64,000 nt of DNA from an uncultured Erythrobacter sp. (GTDB lineage Bacteria > Pseudomonadota > Alphaproteobacteria > Sphingomonadales > Sphingomonadaceae), in contig CANLZI010000001.1 in the NCBI GenBank assembly GCA_947495555.1, positions 224,861 through 288,860 on the forward strand. Direction: 5' to 3'. Below the pieces are notes generated by a model. The model saw nothing but the letters and a program-made list of their open reading frames with translations, was not told the origin of the DNA and did no database searches. Position 1 is the first letter of the stretch. Every line of letters begins with the position of its first letter. The position numbers were made by a program, and so were the translations under genes. Below are positions 36,863 to 50,144 of this stretch, in pieces.

Positions 36863-38115
36863 GCAGAGGCCTCGGTTGTTATTCGGCCAAGATTCCAGCG
36901 CAGCAACGCCAGCGCTGCAAACAGGATAAAGACCGAGAGCAAGAACGGTGCGCCGGGGAAGTATAGGCCCTTGTCATCGGCAAAGGCACCAAACAATCCG
37001 GTCATGACAACGGGCCCGATGATGCTTGTCAGACTGATGACAGAGGCGATAGCGCCCTGCAATTCACCCTGCGCATCGTCGCTGATCCGTTCGGTCATCA
37101 ATTGCTGCATCGCCGGGAAGCTGAGGCCGGCAAGGCTGCCCAGCAATATGCCTGCCAGCATGGCCCAACCGCCTGGCGCAAAAGCGAACATGGCATAAGC
37201 GGGCACCGCAAATAGAAACCCGATCATGCTCGTCGTTTTGGCGCCGAAGCGCGCGATTGCAGGACCAGTCAACCCGCCCTGCACGATGGCAAGCAGCAGG
37301 CCATAAAAAGCAATGCTCAAACCGATCTGCAATTCATTCCAGCCAAAGGCGAGGACGTTGTAATACGCCCAAACGGTGAAGGTTGATTGGGACGCCAGTT
37401 GCATCAGCAAGATGATGCCCAAGAAGCCGAGCACGATGGGGGTCTGGGCCATCTGGATGATCGTTCCAAACGGATTGGCGCGCCCAATAGTGAACCGGCG
37501 GCGCTTTTCTGCAGGTAGAGTTTCTTTGAGGATAAAATAGCCAACCGCCGCGACGGTGATGGAGAGAATTGCCGCTGCCACAAAAGGCAGGCGCTCATCG
37601 ACACTGCCCAGAACGCCGCCGATGGCTGGTCCTACAACAAATCCACTGGCTCCTGCACCGCCCAAAATGCCGAAATAGCGGCCTCGATCTTGCGGCGAGA
37701 CAACATCGGCAACGCAGCTGTTGGCCGCGCCCCAGCTTGCCCCCATGATGCCCGACAACAATCGTCCAACAAACAGCCACCATAGATCCGGAGCCCAGGC
37801 CATGATGGCGTAATCAATGCCCAGGAAAAACAGGGTGAACAGCAATATCGGACGTCTGCCAAAGCGATCCGACAGGCCACCAATGATCGGGGCAAACAGG
37901 AATTGCATGACGGCATAGGCAAACAGCAGCCAGCCGCCAATTTCGGCGGTTTGGTCCACGCCTTGCCCCGTTAGCGTCTCGAGCAAGGCGGGCATGACCG
38001 GAATGATCAGGCCTATGCCGACCATGTCGATGAACAGTACAAAGGCGACGAACAACAGAGTGGAAGTATCGGGCCGTCCCGATTCAGGCGCGCCGGTGGC
38101 CGGTTGGCTGGTCAT
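36859..38115 (-). CDS. MFS efflux transporter, TetA-like
   Basis: The 418-residue protein has 12 predicted membrane segments and the MFS motif A GGLSDRFGRRPILLF between segments 2 and 3, plus the SWGAANSCVADVV stretch in segment 5 region. It belongs to the drug:proton antiporter group with TetA; many such chromosomal proteins do not confer tetracycline resistance, so the substrate is unknown. It overlaps the DUF3052-like gene by four bases (ATGA) and ends a six-gene minus-strand run. Confidence 0.9.
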   Translation of the reverse strand: MTSQPATGAPESGRPDTSTLLFVAFVLFIDMVGIGLIIPVMPALLETLTGQGVDQTAEIGGWLLFAYAVMQFLFAPIIGGLSDRFGRRPILLFTLFFLGIDYAIMAWAPDLWWLFVGRLLSGIMGASWGAANSCVADVVSPQDRGRYFGILGGAGASGFVVGPAIGGVLGSVDERLPFVAAAILSITVAAVGYFILKETLPAEKRRRFTIGRANPFGTIIQMAQTPIVLGFLGIILLMQLASQSTFTVWAYYNVLAFGWNELQIGLSIAFYGLLLAIVQGGLTGPAIARFGAKTTSMIGFLFAVPAYAMFAFAPGGWAMLAGILLGSLAGLSFPAMQQLMTERISDDAQGELQGAIASVISLTSIIGPVVMTGLFGAFADDKGLYFPGAPFLLSVFILFAALALLRWNLGRITTEASA

Positions 38116-38519
38116 CGGTCAGCTTTCGGGATCACAAATTTAAGGCCGGACCAAATCTCGTCTACGGCGCATTTCTTGGTATCAACCAGTCCAGCTGCCA
38201 GCCCGATGCGCTGTACGGCGGCTTGATCTAAAACGGTTTCCTGACCAGAGCCTTTCTTGGGCCAGCTGACCCAGATCTGACCCTTCTTATCGATCAACCC
38301 ACGCAGATTTGCCAACTTAGTGGTCAAATCGTCTTCTTCGGTTACAAAGATATGGGCTGCGTCCAGCCCCTCAAACGGTTCAGAAGCAAAGCGCAGCTCC
38401 AGCGCATATTCGTCAATTTCGTCGATGATATTTTCGGGCATGGCATCAAACCAGCACACCTGGCCATCGCGCAGAGTGAGCTTTTGAGCGAGCGGCGTTC
38501 CTGAATATCCGGCAGTCAT
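38112..38519 (-). CDS. DUF3052-like protein
   Basis: The 135-residue cytoplasmic protein starts MTAGYSGTPLAQKL and contains IFVTEEDDLTTKLANLRGLIDKKGQIWVSWPKKGSG and a C-terminal AVDEIWSGLKFVIPK. This resembles DUF3052 proteins, of unknown function. The ATG at 38519 is chosen; the upstream open frame to 38684 is unlike the family and overlaps the next gene. It is coupled to the MFS gene by a four-base overlap. Confidence 0.85.
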   Translation of the reverse strand: MTAGYSGTPLAQKLTLRDGQVCWFDAMPENIIDEIDEYALELRFASEPFEGLDAAHIFVTEEDDLTTKLANLRGLIDKKGQIWVSWPKKGSGQETVLDQAAVQRIGLAAGLVDTKKCAVDEIWSGLKFVIPKADR

Positions 38520-38527
38520 GTCGTCAC

Positions 38528-41097
<2,570 letters not shown>

Positions 41098-41129
41098 AGC
41101 TGCGCCTTAGCGCCGCATGCTTTGCCTCG

Positions 41130-41786
41130 CTAGCCCCGAGCGCGTTTGTGCCACCGGTTATTCCCAACCCAGCGTGCAAACAGTGCCGCAACGCCAAATG
41201 CCAGCAGCGATTGCAGGTATAGGAACAGGTTCGCTTCTTGCGGGGCAGGGCCAAACCAATTGATCGCTTGGAAGGCCAGCAACAGCGCCATCAGGATTAT
41301 CGGCGGAGCAATCGGGCCGCGCGTGCGCTTGATGTACCAGATAAAGGCTCCCACAGTGATCAGCAATTCGAGCGGCATGGCGATATAGGGGTAATTCCAC
41401 AGCCCAAGGCCATAGGTCTGCTCTCCGCCGCCAATGGTTAGATCGGGTCGATGGGTTAGAAAGTCGAGCAACCAATGCGAGGCGACCACTAGTGCGGCCA
41501 GCAAAGCAGCCCCGCTATCGCGGTCTCGATATCGTATGAACAAACCCAACAATATGGCCCAAACCGCCGCCCCCAGCAGGCTGTGCGTATAGGGCATGTG
41601 GTACAAATCGAATGGAACCATCACCGTCGCATTGGGGTCCACTCGCATCTTCTCGATGCCAATTGCGGCAAATATGAAAAACGCCCAGTCGACCAATTGG
41701 GCCGCAATAAACAGCGTACCAAGTTTAGGCGCGCGCGGGCTGACCGCGGCCGCTGCAAATGCAGGGGCAAAGTGACCGATAAACAT
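41130..41786 (-). CDS. YdjM-like membrane-bound hydrolase family protein
   Basis: The 218-residue protein has about six membrane segments. It carries FIGHFAPAFAAA, LYHMPYTHSLLGA and SHWLLDFLTHRPDL, the histidine/aspartate pattern of the YdjM/LexA-regulated membrane hydrolase family (metal-dependent hydrolase in annotation, activity unproven). It lies three bases after the DUF2177 gene and 32 bases before purL. Confidence 0.75.
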   Translation of the reverse strand: MFIGHFAPAFAAAAVSPRAPKLGTLFIAAQLVDWAFFIFAAIGIEKMRVDPNATVMVPFDLYHMPYTHSLLGAAVWAILLGLFIRYRDRDSGAALLAALVVASHWLLDFLTHRPDLTIGGGEQTYGLGLWNYPYIAMPLELLITVGAFIWYIKRTRGPIAPPIILMALLLAFQAINWFGPAPQEANLFLYLQSLLAFGVAALFARWVGNNRWHKRARG

Positions 41787-41789
41787 GGC

Positions 41790-42191
41790 TTATCCCTTCA
41801 ATTTCAAGGTGATCCAGGTCGCCACAGTGCTGGCCACTCCCGTGGCAAAGCCGCCCCAAAGTATGTCGAGCACGGTAACCTTGGTGTCCCAAACCTTGAA
41901 GACAGCTTGGCTGGTCAGATCAAAGGTCGCGTAACACAGCATGCCAAGCAAAATGCCATTGATTGTGGCGGTCTTGACCTTGCCGCTTTCCAAGCCGGGC
42001 CTAATCGCGAACCACACCATTCCCGCAATATAAGAAATGTAGAAAACACCGGCGGCGCCCATCCGAATCTCGTCGGTCATTATCTCGCCAATGATCGGAC
42101 GGTACAGATTGGGGTCGGCCCAACCCAACCACAAAAAATCCAGCATGCCAAAGGTCAATGCCGCAGCGATATATGCAATTATCCACTTCAT
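41790..42191 (-). CDS. DUF2177 family membrane protein
   Basis: The 133-residue protein has four membrane segments and the family-like FGMLDFLWLGW, YRPIIGE, GILLGMLCYATFDLTSQAV and ILWGGFATGVAS. Function is unknown. It heads the six-gene minus-strand run and is divergent from xseB with 65 bases between starts. Confidence 0.88.
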   Translation of the reverse strand: MKWIIAYIAAALTFGMLDFLWLGWADPNLYRPIIGEIMTDEIRMGAAGVFYISYIAGMVWFAIRPGLESGKVKTATINGILLGMLCYATFDLTSQAVFKVWDTKVTVLDILWGGFATGVASTVATWITLKLKG

Positions 42192-42256
42192 TCATGCTTC
42201 CCCGTCTAGCTAATCAGCTTGACCACCTGCGCCGCTCGGGTCAATGCTCCTTTGCT

Positions 42257-42508
42257 ATGGCAGAGGGTAATTCCGATATTTCGCAGATGAGCTTTGAGCA
42301 GGCTTTAGGAGCGCTCGAAGAGATTGTGCAGCAGCTGGAGACGGGCAATGTCCCGCTGGACCAGTCCATCACGCTTTATGAAAAGGGAGAGGCCTTGCGA
42401 CAGCATTGTCAGGCTCGCCTCGATTCAGCGCAGGCACGAATTGAAAAGATCGTGACCGATCGTGAGGGCAATCCAACCGGCACCCAGCCGTTTGATTCTG
42501 CTGGATAG
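42257..42508 (+). CDS. xseB: Exodeoxyribonuclease VII small subunit
   Basis: The 83-residue, two-helix protein (MSFEQALGALEEIVQQLETGNVPLDQSITLYEKGEAL) binds the XseA nuclease subunit and is required for its activity on single-stranded DNA. XseA is not in the window. The ATG at 42257 gives the usual length; the longer open frame begins inside the divergent DUF2177 gene. It is followed six bases later by ispA. Confidence 0.95.
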   Translation: MAEGNSDISQMSFEQALGALEEIVQQLETGNVPLDQSITLYEKGEALRQHCQARLDSAQARIEKIVTDREGNPTGTQPFDSAG

Positions 42509-42513
42509 CAACA

Positions 42514-43419
42514 GTGTCGAGCGTGCAAAATATTCCAATGCTCAGTGAAGGCCTAAAGCGTGTTCAGCGAGAGGTCGATTCGGTGTTTGATGCCTTTCTA
42601 CCTGTGCCAGGTGACACCCGCGCAAAGCTGGTAGAGGCCATGCGCTATGCCGCGATTGGCGGCGGCAAACGGGTCCGCCCCTTGCTGCTGGTCAGCACGG
42701 CCGAGATGTTCGGGGTGGATCGCGATGCCGCGCTGCGCGCAGGCTGCGCGGTCGAGGCGATACACGTTTATTCGCTGATCCATGATGATCTGCCCTGCAT
42801 GGACGATGACGATCTGCGTCATGGCAAGCCCACTTTGCACAAAGTTTTCGACGAGGCGACAGCGGTTTTGGCGGGCGATTCTCTGCATGCTCTGGCGTTC
42901 GAGATCCTGTCCGATTTGGGAACCAGCAATGATCCTTTCACGCGGGCGGAACTGATTGCCACGTTGGCGATGGCGAGCGGCAAGGATGGCATGGCCGGCG
43001 GTCAGATGATGGATATGGTGGCCGAGGATGCCGATTACGATTTGCACACCATCACCCGCTTGCAGCAGCTGAAAACGGGCGCTCTATTGGCGGCTTCGGT
43101 CGAAATGGGAGCAATATTGGGTAGGGTTCCGCCCGAAGGTCGGGCTCAGTTGCGTGCCTATGCTCGCGACATCGGACTTGCCTTTCAGATTGCTGACGAT
43201 TTGTTGGATGAAGAGGGTGACGAAGCCAAAGCGGGCAAGGCGCTGCGCAAGGATGGTGAGCAAGGCAAGGCCACCTTTGTCAGTCTGATGGGCGCAGACA
43301 AGGCGCGCGAACAAGCGCATGCACTGGTTGAACAGGCAGTGGCGCATTTGGCCAGTCACGGCGAAGAAGCGGATATGTTGCGCGCTTTGGCGCGGTTTAT
43401 CGTGGAGAGAGACAGGTGA
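42514..43419 (+). CDS. ispA: Farnesyl diphosphate synthase
   Basis: The 301-residue trans-prenyltransferase carries the first aspartate-rich motif in LIHDDLPCMDDDDLRHGKPT and the second in QIADDLLDEEGD, with GGGKRVRP near the start for diphosphate binding. It makes C15 (or C10) prenyl diphosphate for quinones, carotenoids and hopanoids. The xseB-ispA order is common. The GTG at 42514 is used; an ATG at 42538 is possible. It overlaps the next gene by four bases. Confidence 0.94.
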   Translation: MSSVQNIPMLSEGLKRVQREVDSVFDAFLPVPGDTRAKLVEAMRYAAIGGGKRVRPLLLVSTAEMFGVDRDAALRAGCAVEAIHVYSLIHDDLPCMDDDDLRHGKPTLHKVFDEATAVLAGDSLHALAFEILSDLGTSNDPFTRAELIATLAMASGKDGMAGGQMMDMVAEDADYDLHTITRLQQLKTGALLAASVEMGAILGRVPPEGRAQLRAYARDIGLAFQIADDLLDEEGDEAKAGKALRKDGEQGKATFVSLMGADKAREQAHALVEQAVAHLASHGEEADMLRALARFIVERDR

Positions 43420-43835
43420 GGATTTATCATCTTGCTGGCGGCCTTGCTGCGCTTTTGTTGAGCGCATGTACTGCAGAACAGTCAGAAGCCGGATCAAATG
43501 TGACTGAGCAGGTGGAGCTAGCCCAAACACCCAATGTTGATCAGTTTGTAAACTCCTTGGTGGACAGCTTCGATGTCGCGACTTGCATTGATGCGCAACT
43601 GCGTTTTGTAGGACGTAAGAACTTTGACGGATCTGTATTTCACCAACGACGCTTCGTGGCTTCAGATGAATGTTTGCGAGACTTGAAAGCGTCCGCCGTT
43701 CGGTTTGGGTTCAAGCAAGGTAAGTCTGGTGAATTGAGTGGATCCATCGTGGATGGTGTTGTCGAGCGATTGAGTTTCGATTTGAACGAAGACCTTATGC
43801 CAGGAAACCTTTTGTGGGAGGTTGATGTCACATGA
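43416..43835 (+). CDS. Small predicted lipoprotein of unknown function
   Basis: The 139-residue product begins with a lipoprotein signal ending LLLSAC, with acylated Cys at 18. The mature part is mostly polar with two cysteines (VATCID and DECLRD) that may pair. I recognise no domain. A GTG start overlaps the ispA stop (GTGA), and its own stop overlaps the coaD start (ATGA), so it is translationally coupled on both sides. Lower GC in this gene than in ispA or coaD is suggested by AT-rich codons. Confidence 0.8.
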   Translation: MRIYHLAGGLAALLLSACTAEQSEAGSNVTEQVELAQTPNVDQFVNSLVDSFDVATCIDAQLRFVGRKNFDGSVFHQRRFVASDECLRDLKASAVRFGFKQGKSGELSGSIVDGVVERLSFDLNEDLMPGNLLWEVDVT

Positions 43836-44344
43836 CACAGCGCATCGGAATTTATCCCGGAACATTTGATCCCATTACCCTGGGGCATGCCGATATCATT
43901 CGGCGCGGGTCCAAGCTGGTCGACAAATTGATCATCGGGGTCACCACCAATCCATCAAAGAATCCGATGTTCACTACCGAAGAACGCTTTGCGATGGTTG
44001 AGCGAGAGGTCGCCAATTTGGGCCTGAAGAATGTTGAAGTCACTGGTTTCAACGCCTTGCTCGTCAAATTCGCTCGGAAGCAGGGTGCAAATGTGCTGAT
44101 CCGCGGTCTGCGCGCCGTGGCCGATTTTGAGTATGAGTATCAAATGGCTGGAATGAACCAGCAATTGGATGATGACATCGAAACAGTGTTTTTGATGGCC
44201 GATGTCTCGCTGCAGCCTATCGCATCCAAACTGGTCAAGGAAATCGCCTTGTTTGGCGGCGATATCACGCCGTTCGTCAGCAAGGATGTGTGCGAAGATG
44301 TTGTGGCGCGGGTGAAGAAAATCGGCCCACTCGGCGATTATTAG
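43832..44344 (+). CDS. coaD: Phosphopantetheine adenylyltransferase
   Basis: The 170-residue nucleotidyltransferase joins ATP and 4'-phosphopantetheine, the penultimate step to coenzyme A. It has GTFDPITLGHADII (T/HxGH motif), RGLRAVADFEYEYQMAGMN and the signature ISSKLVKEI-like PIASKLVKEIALFGGDI. panB, acting earlier in the same pathway, is encoded at 5.3-6.2 kb. Confidence 0.97.
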   Translation: MTQRIGIYPGTFDPITLGHADIIRRGSKLVDKLIIGVTTNPSKNPMFTTEERFAMVEREVANLGLKNVEVTGFNALLVKFARKQGANVLIRGLRAVADFEYEYQMAGMNQQLDDDIETVFLMADVSLQPIASKLVKEIALFGGDITPFVSKDVCEDVVARVKKIGPLGDY

Positions 44345-44466
44345 GTCAGTATCGATCTGCGCGCACGCATTCCTAAGTTGTGCAGCAAGCTGGATCATTC
44401 ATTGAAGTGACAGACGCCAGCGGCTAGACCGCGTCGAAATCAATTTCAGGGTACTCAAAGGCTCTT

Positions 44467-45132
44467 ATGTTCAAGACGATTCTTACATTGGTTGCATCGC
44501 TTTCTCTGTTGGCTGGCCCTCAAATAGCCGCCGCTCAGGAAGAGGCACCCGTTGCACCGCGCAGCTATCCTCCAGTAAATTTCAACATCACCGAGGAGCC
44601 GGAGAATATTTGGGTACTCGATCTGTCGAATGGAGAGCGGGTCAAAATCCGCCTGATGCCGGAATGGGCGCCCAGCCATGTTGAGCGGATCAAGACTTTG
44701 ACTCGCCAAAACTTCTATGACGGGGTGATTTTTCACCGCGTGATCGATGGATTTATGGCGCAAGGCGGGGACCCGACCGGCACCGGACAGGGCGGTTCGG
44801 CCATGCCTGATCTGGAAGCTGAGTTTAACCCTATGCCGCATGTTCGCGGTTCACTGGCGATGGCGCGTGCTGCCGATGAAAACAGCGCGAACAGCCAGTT
44901 TTTCATTGTGTTTTACCCGCGTTTCTCGCTCGATAAGCGGTACACCAACATCGGCCGAGTGATCAGCAATATGGGCGGCGTGGATGCAATCGCGATGGGC
45001 GAGCCTCCTTCCAACCCGACCCGCATTGTGCAGGCTTCAATGGCTTCGGACAATGCGCCCATGCCAGCACCGCAGGCGCCTCCGGTTGAAGAACAGATCA
45101 CACTGGATGATCTCAACGCTCCGCTGCAGTAA
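44467..45132 (+). CDS. Secreted cyclophilin-type peptidylprolyl isomerase
   Basis: The 221-residue protein starts with a signal peptide (LTLVASLSLLAGPQIAAAQ, probable cleavage after AAA or AQ), so it should be periplasmic. The isomerase domain shows FYDGVIFHRVIDGFMAQGGD, GTGQGGS, RGSLAMARA and NSANSQFFIVF. The last 35 residues are proline- and acid-rich. It precedes queA by 43 bases, an order common in alphaproteobacteria. Confidence 0.93.
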   Translation: MFKTILTLVASLSLLAGPQIAAAQEEAPVAPRSYPPVNFNITEEPENIWVLDLSNGERVKIRLMPEWAPSHVERIKTLTRQNFYDGVIFHRVIDGFMAQGGDPTGTGQGGSAMPDLEAEFNPMPHVRGSLAMARAADENSANSQFFIVFYPRFSLDKRYTNIGRVISNMGGVDAIAMGEPPSNPTRIVQASMASDNAPMPAPQAPPVEEQITLDDLNAPLQ

Positions 45133-45175
45133 TATTCGCTTGGCAGCAGACCTTGGCTGCGCTTAGGGGCGCGGC

Positions 45176-46216
45176 ATGAAGGTTGATCTTTTCGATTTTG
45201 AATTGCCGCAGGAAAGCATTGCGCTTCGTCCTGCGCGACCGCGCGATTCCGCGCGCATGCTGGTGGTGCCTGGCGGTGAGGCTATGCGCGACCAGATCGT
45301 GCACGATCTGCCGCAATGTCTGCGCGCTGGCGATGTGTTGGTGTTCAACGATACACGGGTAATTCCGGCCCAGCTGGATGGACGCAGGGTTTCTGCCACC
45401 GGCGAAGCCAAGATTGGCGCCACGCTGCACAAGCGGATCGATTTGCGGCGCTGGCAGGCCTTTATCCGCAATGCAAAACGGTTGCGCGAAGGCGATACAA
45501 TCGAGTTTGGCGGCGGGGTTACTGCTATTGCAGAGGAACGCCATGACGATGGCAGCTTTACCTTGGCTTTCGACGGGGAAGAGCCGGTAGAGGTCTTGCT
45601 GGAGCGGGCGGGGCGGATGCCGCTGCCGCCCTATATCGCGGGTAAGCGACCGACAGACGAGCAAGACAAGCAAGATTACCAAACTATCTTTGCCAAGGAA
45701 GACGGAGCTGTTGCTGCTCCCACTGCGGCCCTGCATTTTACGCCCGAGCTGTTGGCGGCGCTGGATGAGGCGGGCATCGCCCGTGAAACGCTGACGCTGC
45801 ATGTTGGAGCCGGGACTTTTCTTCCGGTGAAAGCGGACGATACAGACGATCACCATATGCATGCCGAGTGGGGCCGGATCGAGCCGGAGGTGGCCGATCG
45901 GTTGAATGCGGCGCGCGCTGCTGGCGGACGAATTATCTCTGTTGGCACAACATCGCTACGATTGCTGGAAAGTGCTGCGCGTGAAGACGGGGTGATTGAG
46001 CCCTTTGCCGATGACACATCGATCTTCATTACGCCGGGCTATCGATTCCGCGCGATTGATGGCCTGATGACCAATTTCCATCTGCCCAAATCAACATTGT
46101 TTATGCTGGTTAGCGCTCTGATGGGCACAGACCGGATGCAGCAGGCCTATGCCCATGCGATCGCGCAAAACTATCGGTTCTATTCCTATGGTGACTCTTC
46201 GCTTCTGCTGCCCTAG
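45176..46216 (+). CDS. queA: tRNA preQ1 ribosyltransferase-isomerase QueA
   Basis: The 346-residue enzyme moves the ribosyl group of S-adenosylmethionine onto preQ1 in tRNA to form epoxyqueuosine. Family stretches are [61 protein letters not shown] and [19 protein letters not shown]. tgt, acting one step earlier, is encoded 1.7 kb downstream with an ABC exporter pair in between. Confidence 0.97.
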   Translation: MKVDLFDFELPQESIALRPARPRDSARMLVVPGGEAMRDQIVHDLPQCLRAGDVLVFNDTRVIPAQLDGRRVSATGEAKIGATLHKRIDLRRWQAFIRNAKRLREGDTIEFGGGVTAIAEERHDDGSFTLAFDGEEPVEVLLERAGRMPLPPYIAGKRPTDEQDKQDYQTIFAKEDGAVAAPTAALHFTPELLAALDEAGIARETLTLHVGAGTFLPVKADDTDDHHMHAEWGRIEPEVADRLNAARAAGGRIISVGTTSLRLLESAAREDGVIEPFADDTSIFITPGYRFRAIDGLMTNFHLPKSTLFMLVSALMGTDRMQQAYAHAIAQNYRFYSYGDSSLLLP

Positions 46217-46225
46217 CGCGGAAAT

Positions 46226-47167
46226 ATGAGCGATCCCATTTTGGATATTACGGGCCTGACCAAGGTCTATGCTGGCGGCCTGAAGGCGCTGGACAATGTT
46301 GATCTGAAAATTCAGCAGGGCGAGATTTTTGCACTGCTTGGTCCCAATGGAGCAGGCAAGACAACCTTGATTGGCGCTGTTTGCGGTTTGGTGCGCCCAA
46401 CATCGGGCACCATCACCGCCTTTGGCCATGACATGCGCAAGCATTGGCGCAGCGCCAGATCGCGGATCGGCTTGGTGCCGCAAGAACTTTCAACCGACAT
46501 GTTCGAAACAGTCATTCGGGCTGTGTCCTATTCACGCGGGCTGTTTGGCTATCCGCCCGATTCTGCCCGGATCGAAGAAGTGCTGAGAAGCCTCAGCCTG
46601 TGGGATAAGCGCAACGAAAAAATCATGGCTCTGTCAGGCGGGATGAAGCGTCGCGTGCTGATTGCCAAGGCCCTGTCGCACGAGCCCGATCTGTTGTTTC
46701 TGGACGAGCCAACTGCGGGTGTAGACGTCGAATTGCGGCGCGATATGTGGGCGTTGATTGAACAAATGCGCCAGCGCGGGACCACCATCATCCTGACTAC
46801 CCACTATATCGAGGAAGCCGAAGAAATGGCTGACCGAGTCGGTGTGATCCGCAATGGCAAGATCCTGATGGTGGACGATAAGCATGCGATGATGACGCGC
46901 TTGGGTCGGACAGAAGCGCGGATCGCCTTGGCTGCGCCGCTTGATGCGATACCGCCTGCACTCCAGAGCTTTCCCATCGAGTTGATCGAGGATGGGCGCG
47001 AGATTTGCTATCGTGGCGGAGATGGCACCGGCAAGGGACGCGCTGAAGTAGCCGATTTGACCAAGGCATTGATCGCTGCCGGGATCGACTACGTCGGGAT
47101 CGACGTGCGAGAATCCAGTCTGGAAGACATTTTCGTCGGGCTGGTGGCAGAGCAGGAGGCACAATGA
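46226..47167 (+). CDS. ABC transporter ATP-binding protein (ABC-2 exporter type)
   Basis: The 313-residue ATPase has Walker A GPNGAGKT, signature LSGGMKRR, Walker B LLFLDEPTAGVD and the H loop TTHYIEEAEE. It resembles NodI/CcmA-like exporters for drugs, polysaccharides or lipid-linked compounds; the substrate is unknown. It overlaps its permease gene by four bases and begins nine bases after queA. Confidence 0.93.
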   Translation: MSDPILDITGLTKVYAGGLKALDNVDLKIQQGEIFALLGPNGAGKTTLIGAVCGLVRPTSGTITAFGHDMRKHWRSARSRIGLVPQELSTDMFETVIRAVSYSRGLFGYPPDSARIEEVLRSLSLWDKRNEKIMALSGGMKRRVLIAKALSHEPDLLFLDEPTAGVDVELRRDMWALIEQMRQRGTTIILTTHYIEEAEEMADRVGVIRNGKILMVDDKHAMMTRLGRTEARIALAAPLDAIPPALQSFPIELIEDGREICYRGGDGTGKGRAEVADLTKALIAAGIDYVGIDVRESSLEDIFVGLVAEQEAQ

Positions 47168-47934
47168 TGCATTTTAACCTGCGCGGCGCTTGGTCGATTT
47201 ACGTGCGCGAACTGATGCGCGCCCTGCGCACCGCGTTCCAATCCATCCTGTCACCGGTGCTCACGACATCGCTTTACTTCATCGTGTTTGGTTCTGCCAT
47301 CGGCGATCGGATGCCCGATCTGGGCGGGGTGGAGTATGGTGCATTTATTGTGCCTGGATTGCTCTTGCTGACGTTGCTCAGCGAAAGCACATCAAATGCC
47401 AGCTTTGGCATTTACATGCCGCGCTTCACCGGCACGATTTATGAGCTGCTTTCTGCACCGGTTGGAGTGGCCGAGACGCTGGTCGGCTTTGTTGGGGCCG
47501 CCGCCACAAAAAGCCTGATATTGGCGGCAATTATCCTGTCCACGGCAACATTGTTTGTGGATTACCACATCGCGCATCCGGTTCTGGCAGCGTGCTATAT
47601 CATGCTAGTGGCGGCCAGCTTTTCTCTGTTCGGCTTTATCCTGGGCGTTTGGGCCGACAATTTCGAAAAACTCGGCATCATTCCGATGCTGATCCTGATG
47701 CCGCTGACATTCCTGGGCGGGACATTTTACTCGATCGATATGCTGCCAGAGCCATGGGACACAGTCGCCTTGGCCAATCCGATTGTCTATCTGGTCAATG
47801 GCTTGCGCTGGACCTTCTATGGCTCGTCGGATGTATCGATTGGTCTATCCTTTGGACTGACGTTGGGCTTTCTGGCGCTGTGCGTCACTGTGATTGCCAT
47901 TATTTTCAAGACCGGATGGCGGTTAAGAGACTAG
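47164..47934 (+). CDS. ABC-2 type permease
   Basis: The 256-residue protein has six membrane segments and the ABC-2 signature region LMPLTFLGGTFYSIDMLPEPW near segment five and NPIVYLVNGLRW. It pairs with the ATPase encoded upstream to form an exporter of the NodJ/YadH type. The pair sits within the queA-tgt run, though no link to queuosine is known. Confidence 0.93.
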   Translation: MMHFNLRGAWSIYVRELMRALRTAFQSILSPVLTTSLYFIVFGSAIGDRMPDLGGVEYGAFIVPGLLLLTLLSESTSNASFGIYMPRFTGTIYELLSAPVGVAETLVGFVGAAATKSLILAAIILSTATLFVDYHIAHPVLAACYIMLVAASFSLFGFILGVWADNFEKLGIIPMLILMPLTFLGGTFYSIDMLPEPWDTVALANPIVYLVNGLRWTFYGSSDVSIGLSFGLTLGFLALCVTVIAIIFKTGWRLRD

Positions 47935-47957
47935 TCTCGTCGCCTCTTTGCCGCTAG

Positions 47958-49102
<1,145 letters not shown>

Positions 49103-49103
<1 letters not shown>

Positions 49104-49405
49104 TGCCGAACAGCCCTGATCAATGCAGAACGATGGTCGATGTTCGCGAAGGCGTGGATGCCACTGATCGCGAGTTGGTTGCGCTGCTCGATCGCCGGTT
49201 CGGCTATATGCGGGCTGCTGCCCGGATAAAGACCAGCCGTGACACAGTGCGCGATGAGGACCGTAAGGCGGCCGTGATCAAGGCTGCACAAGATGATGCG
49301 GCTGCGCGCGGCATTCCTGCCGATGTGATAGGCGATATCTGGGAACGTTTGGTCGAAGGCTCAATTGCCTATGAGCTGGTCGAGTGGGATCGCCTGAGGG
49401 ACTGA
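49103..49405 (+). CDS. AroQ-type chorismate mutase
   Basis: The 100-residue helical protein (VDATDRELVALLDRRFGYMRAAARIK, then VRDEDRKAAVIKAA and IWERLVEGSIAYELVEWD) fits the AroQ fold, with Arg and Lys residues for chorismate in the first helix. It converts chorismate to prephenate for phenylalanine and tyrosine, or acts as an isochorismate pyruvate lyase-like PchB relative. It follows tgt with a one-base overlap and is convergent with the next gene, nine bases apart. Confidence 0.88.
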
Positions 49406-49414
49406 TCGGCGGAT

Positions 49415-50050
49415 TTACGTTGTAGTTTTGCCAAGGAATTTGGCCAGCCGAAGCTCTTTCGCATCGGGCTTGGCCTGTTTGATCGTCCGGGCTAGCTTTT
49501 CTACCCGGGCCGTCCATTTGGCAGCGTTTTTCTCTGCTCCGCCAAATTTCACCTGTCCCAAAGCTAGAATTCGCGCAGGCTTGAAACCGCAGAACTCCAA
49601 AATCTGTTTCTTCCAGCGGTTAACGATCGCATTGCCATGCGCGAGCCGGTGATACCACGGGGGTGTATCCATCGTGATGATGACATCGGCAGAGCGACCA
49701 ACCATGTTCTTGTCCCACCATGTGTCTTCATCGTGATAGGCAAAAGTGAAGCCGGGGAGCATTATTCGGTCGAGTAGGCCCTTTAGCAAAGCTGGTTCAG
49801 CGCCCCACCACATAGGAAATACAAAGACGACATGGTCACAGGCGTCTAGCTTCTCGGCCAAAGCTGCGATGTCGGGTTCCCAATCGGTGCGCTTGCGATA
49901 GCCATGTGAAAGGTTCGGCGTGAAGGAGAGGTCACGAACGGCCACTCGGGTTACATCGCATGTTGCCGGTAGCGCTTGCTCATAGATGTCGAGCAAATGC
50001 GAGCAATAACGCCCTTCGTCAGGGTGTCCGTCGATCAAAAGCACCTTCAT
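49415..50050 (-). CDS. NAD(P)H-dependent oxidoreductase, quinone reductase/flavodoxin-like
   Basis: The 211-residue flavodoxin-fold protein starts VLLIDGHPDEGRYCSHLLDIY and contains VFVFPMWWGAEPALLKGLLDRIMLPGFTF, typical of the NQO1/MdaB/KefG group that reduces quinones or flavins with two electrons. Physiological substrate unknown. It is transcribed alone, upstream of a conspicuous non-coding gap toward rpsD. Confidence 0.9.
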   Translation of the reverse strand: MKVLLIDGHPDEGRYCSHLLDIYEQALPATCDVTRVAVRDLSFTPNLSHGYRKRTDWEPDIAALAEKLDACDHVVFVFPMWWGAEPALLKGLLDRIMLPGFTFAYHDEDTWWDKNMVGRSADVIITMDTPPWYHRLAHGNAIVNRWKKQILEFCGFKPARILALGQVKFGGAEKNAAKWTARVEKLARTIKQAKPDAKELRLAKFLGKTTT

Positions 50051-50144
50051 TAATTTTTCCTCTTACGCCTTCTGGACGAGTGAATGCCCGCCCAGCGCAG
50101 GAATGAAAAGGGCTCTTACAAAAAGGGCCATATGAAGCGCACAC

